Shown: in pieces, positions 1-5,527 of the stretch
Layout: the number at the start of each line of letters is the position of its first letter
How positions within the stretch are numbered: position 1 is the stretch's first letter
DNA from: Candidatus Gastranaerophilales bacterium
GTDB taxonomy: Bacteria > Cyanobacteriota > Vampirovibrionia > Gastranaerophilales > Gastranaerophilaceae
NCBI GenBank assembly: GCA_944326495.1
Contig: CALVEE010000138.1
Location: 1-6,875 of the forward strand
Direction: 5' to 3'
Length of the DNA: 6,875 nt
The notes under the pieces: model-generated
The model's database searches: none
Told to the model about the DNA's origin: nothing
What the model saw: the letters and a program-made list of their open reading frames with translations, nothing else
Translations under genes and position numbers: made by a program

Positions 1-148
1 GGAAATCATTATACTTAGTCCAGCGTTTTCTGGTTCTGCGGGTAAAAATAAAAAGCAAAATCAATGTCAAAAGTACAAAGAGATTAAGTACATGTATCAA
101 AAACAAACTGTTCTCTTCCATAAAACAACTTATAATTTCAAAAGGCAT
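1..148 (-). CDS. N-terminal part of a small membrane-anchored protein (left-edge partial)
   Basis: An open frame runs from an ATG at 148 leftward through the window edge, giving 49 residues without a stop. It starts MPFEIISCFMEENS, continues with a strongly hydrophobic stretch at about residues 15-35 (leucine, isoleucine, phenylalanine, valine) and then a basic patch, TRRTRKRWTKYNDF. This is the layout of a single N-terminal membrane anchor with the following part in the cytoplasm (positive-inside rule). An AGGA at 158-161 lies 9 bases before the ATG, and a consensus extended -10 lies upstream, which supports this start over a second ATG at codon 10. The anchor plus basic patch is reminiscent of DUF4446-type proteins, but too little is visible to assign a family. 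It is divergent from the fliO-like gene. The plus-strand frame opposite it has a less protein-like composition and no start at its head. Confidence 0.55.
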   Translation of the reverse strand, partial: MPFEIISCFMEENSLFLIHVLNLFVLLTLILLFIFTRRTRKRWTKYNDF

Positions 149-182
149 GGCGAACTATCCTATTTTAAAATTTTATGGTACA

Positions 183-191
183 ATTATATCA
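183..191 (-). promoter_or_regulatory. Extended -10 promoter for the left-edge gene
   Basis: On the minus strand this reads TGATATAAT, an exact match to the extended -10 consensus TGnTATAAT. Transcription would start near 176, giving a leader of about 28 bases before the ATG at 148. There is no good -35 at 16-18 bp spacing, which is acceptable for an extended -10 promoter. It sits in the 100-bp divergent intergenic region, inside a small inverted repeat (CAATT at 181-185 and AATTG at 194-198). Confidence 0.5.
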
Positions 192-212
192 TAAATTGAC
201 AGACCGGTATAG
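184..212 (+). promoter_or_regulatory. Possible promoter of the fliO-neuB-kdsC-nadE unit
   Basis: TATAGT at 207-212 matches five of six bases of the -10 consensus. TTATAT at 184-189 is a weak -35 with a 17-bp spacer. A perfect TTGACA also occurs at 196-201, but no acceptable -10 lies at the right distance from it. The region is shared with the divergent minus-strand promoter, so the two may compete. The assignment is tentative. Confidence 0.3.
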
Positions 213-248
213 TTGGGGAGAAAGATTTTTAAGAAAGAAACGGTTGAG

Positions 249-1040
249 ATGAATAAGATTTTGACGAGATTATATTTGGGGGCTTTTTGTTTTTTCTGTA
301 CGCTGGAATGTTGGGCGGCCGAAAAATTTGAAATACTGCCGGATCTTCCGGAGCCTTTATTGAATAGTGCTGCTCAAGCGTCTTCTGTTTCAACTGTTTC
401 AGATACCGCAAATACTGTTACTCAAACAGTCGGACAAGAGCCAAACCTGATTTCAATCGTATTTTCTCTTTTATTTGTAATTCTTTTGATTTATGCAACC
501 GGAATTATTTATGCAAAACTTAATAAGTTAGGGTTTAATACTTTGAAAAAACAAATGGGAGATGTTAACGCATCCAGGGCTTCGGTCGTATCTACAACAC
601 ATTTAGGGAACAATAAGACTCTTCATGTTGTGGATTTAGACGGAAAAAGAATGCTTATCGGAGCTTCCGCGAACTCAATACATCTCATTAAAGATTTGGG
701 CTCTTATCCTCCCGAAAAAATTGAAGAGGGTAAATACTCTAAAATAGAAATTCCTAATATAAGAATTCCGAGAATAGAAATACCTAAAATTGAAATCCCC
801 GGATTTACTAAAGTTGTTGCCAGCTCTAAGGATGAAGAGATAAAAGAAACCAAAAACACGGAAGATGATGATAAATTTGAAATTTCTGATATTTATGAAG
901 AAGAAAATCCGGACGGAATAATTGACAAGCTGTTTCATACTGCAGCTCAGGAATCGGCTCCGCAGGAAAAAACCGAAGAAAAAAATCTTGAGCACAGTGT
1001 GGATCCTGATGAATTTGCGTTATATAAAAAATATTTGTAA
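249..1040 (+). CDS. fliO: FliO-like flagellar export apparatus protein with repeat-bearing C-terminal tail
   Basis: FliO is a small membrane protein that helps assemble the FliP ring of the flagellar type III export gate. From ATG 249 the protein has 263 residues. Residues 1-24 form a signal peptide (MNKILTRLYLG, then a hydrophobic core, ending CWAA). A Ser/Thr/Val-rich linker follows, then one transmembrane helix at about 67-88. The FliO core at about 91-151 has the typical pattern LGNNKTLHVVDLDGKRMLIG and SIHLIKDLG. The remaining 110 residues exceed the usual FliO length: four pentapeptide repeats (165-184) and a Lys/Glu/Asp-rich tail. The frame can be extended to a TTG at 213, but ATG 249 places the signal peptide correctly. 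No strong ribosome site precedes 249; a GGGGAG at 215-220 is too far away. It leads a tight four-gene cluster. No other flagellar gene is visible, so FliO identity rests on the core motif. Confidence 0.72.
   Translation: MNKILTRLYLGAFCFFCTLECWAAEKFEILPDLPEPLLNSAAQASSVSTVSDTANTVTQTVGQEPNLISIVFSLLFVILLIYATGIIYAKLNKLGFNTLKKQMGDVNASRASVVSTTHLGNNKTLHVVDLDGKRMLIGASANSIHLIKDLGSYPPEKIEEGKYSKIEIPNIRIPRIEIPKIEIPGFTKVVASSKDEEIKETKNTEDDDKFEISDIYEEENPDGIIDKLFHTAAQESAPQEKTEEKNLEHSVDPDEFALYKKYL
741..800 (+). repeat. Four tandem 15-bp units encoding KIEIP-type pentapeptides
   Basis: Four successive in-frame 15-base units encode KIEIP, NIRIP, RIEIP and KIEIP inside the fliO-like gene. The DNA units have diverged at third positions (att/ata/atc, cct/ccg/ccc) while the I-x-I-P pattern is kept, which points to selection on the peptide rather than a recent slippage event. 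Confidence 0.85.
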
Positions 1041-1042
1041 AT

Positions 1043-1046
1043 GGAG
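1043..1046 (+). promoter_or_regulatory. Ribosome binding site deciding the neuB start
   Basis: GGAG lies 6 bases before the ATG at 1053. The in-frame ATG at 1041, directly after the fliO stop, has no Shine-Dalgarno sequence upstream (AT-only sequence). This favours translation from 1053 and places the site just after the fliO-like stop codon. Confidence 0.7.
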
Positions 1047-1052
1047 TTTCAG

Positions 1053-1928
1053 ATGGTCAGAAAGTGTGTGAAAATTGCAGACAGAATTATAGGTGACGGA
1101 CGCCCTTGCTTTATTATTGCAGAAATCGGAATTAATCATAACGGTTCTGTTAATTTGGCTAAAAAGATGATTGATATTGCTGTTACAACCGGATGTGATG
1201 CCGTAAAATTTCAAAAAAGAACGGTTGATATAGTTTATACAAAAGAAGAACTGGCAAAAGAAAGAAAGAGTGTATTTGGTAACACTAACGGCGATTTAAA
1301 ACGAGGTCTGGAGTTTGGAGAAGAAGAATACAGAGAGATTGATGAATACTGCAAAAAGAAGGGTATTATGTGGTTTGCATCCTGCTGGGATGAAAACTCC
1401 GTAGATTTTATGGAAAAATTTGATATTCCCTGCTACAAAATAGCGTCTGCATCATTAACTGACGATAATCTTCTAAAACATACGCGGAGCAAAGGCAAAC
1501 CTATCATGCTCTCAACTGGCATGAGTACAATGGAGCAGATAAGACACGCCGTTTCCGTTCTTGGAGAAGAAAATCTTGTAATACTTCATTGTACTTCCAC
1601 ATACCCTTCTAATTCAGAAGAAACTAACCTTAGGGTGATTGAGACATTCCGAAAAGAATTCTCCTGCCCGATTGGTTATTCGGGACATGAAAGAGGTGTG
1701 ACCCCTTCTGTTTTGGCAGCAGCTCTCGGGGCAGCTGTAGTAGAACGGCATATTACAACAGACAGGACGAACTGGGGCTCTGATCAGGCTGCAAGTCTTG
1801 AAATGGCCGGGCTTTACCATCTGGTAAGAGATATAAGACAAACTCCTGATTTACTTGGAGACGGTGTAAAAGTCGTTTATCCCAGAGAAATTCCGATTAT
1901 TGAAAAGCTAAGAAGAGTAAAGGGGTAA
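1053..1928 (+). CDS. neuB: Short NeuB-family nonulosonic acid synthase (no SAF domain)
   Basis: NeuB-type enzymes condense phosphoenolpyruvate with an N-acyl hexosamine or its 6-phosphate (or mannose 6-phosphate in KDN synthesis) to make nine-carbon keto-sugar acids. From ATG 1053 it has 291 residues forming one TIM barrel. Visible motifs are AEIGINHNG (23-31), KFQ (52-54), KIASASLTDDNLL (129-141), LSTGMS (153-158), CTSTYP (180-185), GYSGHERG (208-215) and ERHITTDR (231-238). H212 and H233 match the metal-binding histidines. The protein stops after PIIEKLRRVKG, about 50-60 residues short of full NeuB, which carries a C-terminal SAF (antifreeze-like) domain. The ending looks natural rather than broken, and the WGSDQAASLE segment fits the short NeuB subfamily. 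The next gene is a KdsC-type phosphatase, which favours a phosphorylated substrate. Exact product unknown: sialic, legionaminic, pseudaminic or KDN type. Confidence 0.88.
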   Translation: MVRKCVKIADRIIGDGRPCFIIAEIGINHNGSVNLAKKMIDIAVTTGCDAVKFQKRTVDIVYTKEELAKERKSVFGNTNGDLKRGLEFGEEEYREIDEYCKKKGIMWFASCWDENSVDFMEKFDIPCYKIASASLTDDNLLKHTRSKGKPIMLSTGMSTMEQIRHAVSVLGEENLVILHCTSTYPSNSEETNLRVIETFRKEFSCPIGYSGHERGVTPSVLAAALGAAVVERHITTDRTNWGSDQAASLEMAGLYHLVRDIRQTPDLLGDGVKVVYPREIPIIEKLRRVKG

Positions 1929-1947
1929 GGGGTAAAGGGGTAAGGAG
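1918..1947 (+). repeat. 15-bp direct duplication at the neuB/kdsC junction
   Basis: TAAAGGGGTAAGGGG at 1918-1932 is followed directly by TAAAGGGGTAAGGAG at 1933-1947, 14 of 15 bases identical. The first copy contains the last neuB codons and its TAA stop (1926-1928). The second adds a further in-frame TAA (1941-1943) and the Shine-Dalgarno sequence of the next gene. Three runs of four G and a final GG could allow a small G-quadruplex in the transcript. Confidence 0.9.
1943..1947 (+). promoter_or_regulatory. Ribosome binding site of the kdsC-like gene
   Basis: AGGAG ends 5 bases before ATG 1953. It is the diverged end of the second 15-bp repeat copy; the single G-to-A change relative to the first copy converts GGGG into the better Shine-Dalgarno match GGAG. 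Confidence 0.75.
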
Positions 1948-1952
1948 AAAAT

Positions 1953-2432
1953 ATGACATTACATTTACCGGATAGTATAAAATTTGTTATTACTGATTTC
2001 GACGGAATTGTAACAGATAACTGTGTTTATATTAATTCTGAAGGCGGTATGAGCCGGAAGCTCAATTTCCGCGACGTTATGGCCTTTGCTATACTTAGAA
2101 AAAACGGTTATAAAATAGGAATAATCTCCGGAGAAAAAAATTCCGCAATAGATATTATTGCAAAAAAATTTGATGTGGAAGAAGTTCATCAGAATATTAG
2201 AATTAAAATTGATGTATTAAAATCGATTATAGAAAAATACAATTTAAAAGAGGATGAATTTGTTTATATAGGCGACGATATAAACGATTTAGACTCATTG
2301 AAGTTTGCAAAATATGCAATAACAGTTCCGGATGCGGTAAAAAAAGTAAAAGAAATCGAAGGAATTCAAATCACAACAGCAAGAAGCGGCGAAGGAGCTT
2401 TCAGGGAAATTGTAGATACATTGGTCAGGTAA
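1953..2432 (+). CDS. kdsC: KdsC-type HAD phosphatase (KDO-8-P or nonulosonate-9-P phosphatase)
   Basis: This is a cytoplasmic C0-class HAD phosphatase of 159 residues, the normal size for the cap-less KdsC group, which works as a tetramer. Motif I is DFDGIVTD (15-22) with nucleophile D15 and acid/base D17. Motif II is the serine in IISGEK (S59). The motif III lysine is probably K85. Motif IV is GDDINDL (107-113). The C-terminal SGEGAFREIVDTL matches the conserved KdsC tail that covers a neighbour's active site. KdsC dephosphorylates KDO 8-phosphate in lipopolysaccharide core synthesis. Close relatives dephosphorylate KDN 9-phosphate or N-acylneuraminate 9-phosphate, as with the KDN-9-P phosphatase of Bacteroides thetaiotaomicron. 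Here it directly follows a NeuB-type synthase and no KdsA or KdsB is visible, so a nine-carbon 9-phosphate is the more likely substrate. That is inference; the symbol denotes the family only. Confidence 0.85.
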   Translation: MTLHLPDSIKFVITDFDGIVTDNCVYINSEGGMSRKLNFRDVMAFAILRKNGYKIGIISGEKNSAIDIIAKKFDVEEVHQNIRIKIDVLKSIIEKYNLKEDEFVYIGDDINDLDSLKFAKYAITVPDAVKKVKEIEGIQITTARSGEGAFREIVDTLVR

Positions 2433-2435
2433 ATT

Positions 2436-4427
2436 ATGGAAAAATTATACACACTATCCGAAATTGTTGATAAGAAGTTTTCACACGGAGAAGAAATTCC
2501 GGAAAATATAATAAGCAGCATAAGAGAAATTGTCTCTAAAGGCGGTTATATAGGTATGGCGCAGATTAACCCTATTGCAGGTAATATAGAATATAATGCA
2601 AAAAAAATTGCAAAATATATAAAATATGCCTGCAAAATAGGTCTTGAAATGATAGTATTTCCTGAACTTGCGCTAATGGGATATCCTATAGAGGACACCA
2701 TTGACAGGCATCCTGTAATTGTTGATGAAAATATTAAGTGGTTAAAAGGGCTTGCAAAAATAACGAAAGGCACAACAGCACTCGTGGGATTTATTGAACC
2801 GCGCGAAAAAGAAGCGGAAGGGAAAAAATATTTTAACTCTGCTGCAATCCTAAAAGATGGAAAAATTAGCGGCATAGTCAGAAAATCCCTGCTTCCTACG
2901 TATTCCGAATTCAATGATTACAGATATATGGAACCGTCTCCCGTTGTCGGAGTGCAGCCTCCGGAAACTCTCGGGAAATTTGATAAGGAAAATATAATAA
3001 AACGCTCTAAATTGTTTGAAAAATACGGGATTTCTATTTGCGAGGACTGTTGGAATAACAAAGAATTTTTCGGAAAACATTTTTACGAAAAAGATCCTAT
3101 AGATGAGCTTGCGAAAGAAAATCCGGAAATATTTATTAATTGCTCCGCATCGCCAACCAGAGCAAAAAAAGAACAGTTAAAACATAATATGCTCTCTTTT
3201 ATTGCAAAAAAATACAAAACCCCGATTGTATACGTAAATCAGGTAGGCGCAATCGATAACAGCTCTTTTGACGGCTCAAGCCGCGTATTCAATTCTGAGG
3301 GAGAATTAATTGCAAGGGCAAAATCCTTTGAAGAGCAGCTTTTAATAGTAAACCCACTCAATAATACCGGAAAAATTTATCCCTTAACACGAGGGCTTGA
3401 TAAATCTTTAACCGAGCAAAAAGTCTTTACACTTGAATACGAGTCGGATTTAGAAAGAACATATAAAACAATTATCCAGGGAATACGGGATTATTTTAGA
3501 AAATGCGGCTTTAAACGTGCCGTTCTCGGGCTTTCAGGGGGACTGGACTCAACCGTTTGTGCTGTACTTCTTGCGGATGCTATCGGAAAAGAAAATGTAT
3601 ACGGAATTTCTATGCCGTCTAAAATTACAAGCAAAGAGAGCCGTTCAGACGCGGAAGAGCTTGCACATAACCTCGGTATAAACTTTGCGGAAGCTTCAAT
3701 TAAACCTATGATTGAAACAACAACCGAATGTTTGAATAAACTTTTTTTAGAAGTTGAACAAAACTGGGATGGGAGATATAAAACCTCATTTACCCCGGAT
3801 AATATTCAGGCTCGCTCAAGAGCGATGTTCCTGTGGGGAATAAGCAATGAATTTTCTTCCTGTATTCCGATTGCAACTTCGGATAAATCCGAACTCTATA
3901 TGGGCTATGCAACCATAAACGGCGATATGTCCGGCGGTTTTGCGCCGATTGCGGATGTTCCAAAAACAAAACTATTTGCATTCGCAAGATGGCTCAATAA
4001 AAATCGAGAAGAAAAAAATGCTATACCAGAAGCAATAATTCTTAAAAAACCCGGTGCAGAGCTTGCTATAGACCCTAAAACAGGGAAACCGCTTATAGCA
4101 GAGGATGCTCTTATGCCATATGAATTTCTGGACGAAATTATCTGGCGGGTTGAGAATAAAAATGAAGGTTATCAGGATTTATTAAATACAAAATTTGTTT
4201 ATGAAACTCATAATCCGGTTACAACAGAACAAAAAACCGAATGGATTGATAAATTCTTTAGACGGATGTCAACAGCTCTTTATAAATGGTCAATTTTACC
4301 GCCGTCTATAATCGTCGAAGCACGTTCAATAAACAAATACGACTACAGACAGCCTATAACATCATCAAAGATTAACTACAAAGGCGTGAATGAAAACTAT
4401 GTCAAATCTACTTTAGAAGCAGGTTAG
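2436..4427 (+). CDS. nadE: Glutamine-dependent NAD+ synthetase
   Basis: This enzyme makes NAD+ from nicotinate adenine dinucleotide, ATP and glutamine in the cytoplasm, the last step of NAD synthesis. The protein has 663 residues. A CN-hydrolase (nitrilase) amidase domain spans about 37-310 with catalytic triad E77 (FPELALMGYP), K150 (RKSLLPTYSEFNDYRYM) and C202 (ISICEDCW); it releases ammonia from glutamine. The synthetase domain spans about 340-640 with the PP-loop SGGLDST (367-373), the TSDKSE segment (481-486) and GDMSGGFAPIADVPKT (497-511). All key residues are present, so it should be active. An N-terminal extension of about 36 residues precedes the amidase domain, and the total length is closer to the long actinobacterial type than to common 540-580-residue forms. 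It starts 3 bases after the kdsC-like stop, with a weak AGG at 2427-2429, suggesting coupled translation. Its 3' end overlaps the opposing TPR gene by 20 bp. Confidence 0.95.
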   Translation: MEKLYTLSEIVDKKFSHGEEIPENIISSIREIVSKGGYIGMAQINPIAGNIEYNAKKIAKYIKYACKIGLEMIVFPELALMGYPIEDTIDRHPVIVDENIKWLKGLAKITKGTTALVGFIEPREKEAEGKKYFNSAAILKDGKISGIVRKSLLPTYSEFNDYRYMEPSPVVGVQPPETLGKFDKENIIKRSKLFEKYGISICEDCWNNKEFFGKHFYEKDPIDELAKENPEIFINCSASPTRAKKEQLKHNMLSFIAKKYKTPIVYVNQVGAIDNSSFDGSSRVFNSEGELIARAKSFEEQLLIVNPLNNTGKIYPLTRGLDKSLTEQKVFTLEYESDLERTYKTIIQGIRDYFRKCGFKRAVLGLSGGLDSTVCAVLLADAIGKENVYGISMPSKITSKESRSDAEELAHNLGINFAEASIKPMIETTTECLNKLFLEVEQNWDGRYKTSFTPDNIQARSRAMFLWGISNEFSSCIPIATSDKSELYMGYATINGDMSGGFAPIADVPKTKLFAFARWLNKNREEKNAIPEAIILKKPGAELAIDPKTGKPLIAEDALMPYEFLDEIIWRVENKNEGYQDLLNTKFVYETHNPVTTEQKTEWIDKFFRRMSTALYKWSILPPSIIVEARSINKYDYRQPITSSKINYKGVNENYVKSTLEAG

Positions 4428-5439
4428 AATTCAAATGCTTAAGCTGGCGCCTCATTTCATCAACCTTATCTGAAAGATTTTCACGCCTGTATATTTCCAT
4501 AGCTCTTTTATAATTTTCAGCAGCATCTTTCTTATATTCCGGATTATCATATCCCGACATTAACTGCAAAGTCTGGGCTAAAAGTACATAAGCTTCCGGT
4601 TTATTAGGATTTAACTCTATTGCGCGTTCAAAACACTCTTTAGAATTTATAATATGCCCCTCTATATGATTTTTATACCCTTCAAGAATATGCATCGGAT
4701 ATGCAAATAAATTCTGCTTATCAAATATTCTCAGCTCTAAAAGAAAACATATCTCCATCAAATCCTTATCCTGATACATATCAGTAAATCTAAAGTGGGA
4801 AACAAAATATTTCGGAAAAACAGAATTAATTTTCTTGAGGATTTCCTGCTGCCTGTCCTTCATATTTGCAAGCCCGTATATATTTGACTCTTCCAATAAC
4901 TTAATTGGATTATCCATATCAATCATATCTACCAGAGACAAGAGTTTTAAAGCCTTTGCAAGCTCGTCGCCGGCAATAGTCTTAGCAGCCTCTTCAAATA
5001 AAAATTTTATAGTTCTATACTTGTTGAATTCAAAAATATTTAAAATATAGTCTTTGGCAATACCTTCCTGACTTGAATAAACAAGCGATAAAAACTTAAT
5101 CCGCTTAACATCAAAATTATCCTTATCCCACCCGAGAATTTTGTTAGCATCAAGGATAGCCTCATAATAATTAGAAATCTCAAAATTTAAAAACAATCTC
5201 TCATAATAAGCTTCTTCTTTTTTTACACAATGAGTAATTATATAAGTAAAATCCGAATATGCATCCTCAAGCATTAAGAGTTTATGACAGAGTTTTCCGC
5301 GCTTCAAAAAAGTCTCGGAAGGTTTGTACTCCTCTTTTACAAGAAAGTTTAATCTCTCCAGAGCCAAATCAAATTGGTTTTCCGAAATACATTTATCAAC
5401 CGATTTTAGACACATTAAATATTTGATATTATCTAACAT
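4408..5439 (-). CDS. TPR-repeat protein of unknown function
   Basis: The protein has 343 residues, no signal peptide and no transmembrane segment, so it is probably cytoplasmic. The clearest tetratricopeptide repeat is at about 254-290: YKNHIEGHIINSKECFERAIELNPNK is followed by PEAYVLLAQTL, with the consensus A-x-x-L-N-P-N-x-P-E-A-Y core. A further helical unit at 305-335 continues it. N-terminal segments (about 10-105: FDLALERLNFLV, DAYSDFTYII, YYEAILDANKIL) look like degenerate TPR units in helical pairs. TPR arrays bind protein partners; no enzymatic motif is seen. The start has the ribosome site GGAG at 5445-5448, 5 bases from the ATG. It lies 88 bases downstream of dnaA on the same strand and may be cotranscribed with it. 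A link to replication is possible only by position. Its stop codon lies inside nadE, transcribed toward it. Confidence 0.85.
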   Translation of the reverse strand: MLDNIKYLMCLKSVDKCISENQFDLALERLNFLVKEEYKPSETFLKRGKLCHKLLMLEDAYSDFTYIITHCVKKEEAYYERLFLNFEISNYYEAILDANKILGWDKDNFDVKRIKFLSLVYSSQEGIAKDYILNIFEFNKYRTIKFLFEEAAKTIAGDELAKALKLLSLVDMIDMDNPIKLLEESNIYGLANMKDRQQEILKKINSVFPKYFVSHFRFTDMYQDKDLMEICFLLELRIFDKQNLFAYPMHILEGYKNHIEGHIINSKECFERAIELNPNKPEAYVLLAQTLQLMSGYDNPEYKKDAAENYKRAMEIYRRENLSDKVDEMRRQLKHLNSNLLLK

Positions 5440-5527
5440 AAATGCTCCGTCCTAAACTGACTTTTTTATCCCTGTTTATAATATATTATGTATCATAAAA
5501 TTTTTATAAAAACGAGTAGCAGGTCAG
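5440..5527 (-). promoter_or_regulatory. dnaA-TPR intergenic region with ribosome site and possible weak promoter
   Basis: These 88 bases separate the dnaA stop from the TPR gene. On the minus strand they end in AGGACGGAGCATTT before the ATG, a good Shine-Dalgarno (GGAG, 5445-5448). A very AT-rich middle part holds the 12-bp palindrome ATAATATATTAT (5478-5489) and TATAAA (5475-5480), which could be a -10, but there is no recognisable -35. No GC-rich hairpin with a U-run is present, so dnaA transcripts probably read through. Confidence 0.35.

Noticed and set aside
2..199. Plus-strand open frame of 65 codons reaching the left edge, apparently the tail of an upstream gene
   Set aside because: It is in exact antisense codon register with the minus-strand membrane-protein frame, which has a start, ribosome site, promoter and a sensible hydrophobic/basic layout. 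The plus-strand peptide has no recognisable features.
196..201. Perfect TTGACA -35 hexamer upstream of the fliO-like gene
   Set aside because: No acceptable -10 lies 16-19 bp downstream; the best-looking -10 (207-212) is only 5 bp away.
213..248. TTG at 213 as the start of the fliO-like gene
   Set aside because: It adds 12 residues before a complete signal peptide that begins at ATG 249, lacks a ribosome site, and overlaps the likely promoter.
1041..1052. ATG at 1041 as the neuB start
   Set aside because: No ribosome site precedes it, while the bases it covers contain GGAG correctly spaced for ATG 1053.
1614..1841. Minus-strand open frames inside neuB, nadE, the fliO-like and kdsC-like genes
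   Set aside because: They lie wholly opposite well-supported genes, have no ribosome sites or family motifs, and have shadow-like composition.
4910..4918. TTATCCATA, one mismatch from a DnaA box (also at 6180-6188)
   Set aside because: Both copies are inside genes where they encode Met-Asp-Asn on the other strand, they are isolated, and no AT-rich unwinding region with clustered boxes is present.
5478..5489. 12-bp AT palindrome in the dnaA-TPR gap as operator or terminator
   Set aside because: A/T-only palindromes of this size are common in such AT-rich DNA, it has no GC stem or U-run, and no second copy is seen.
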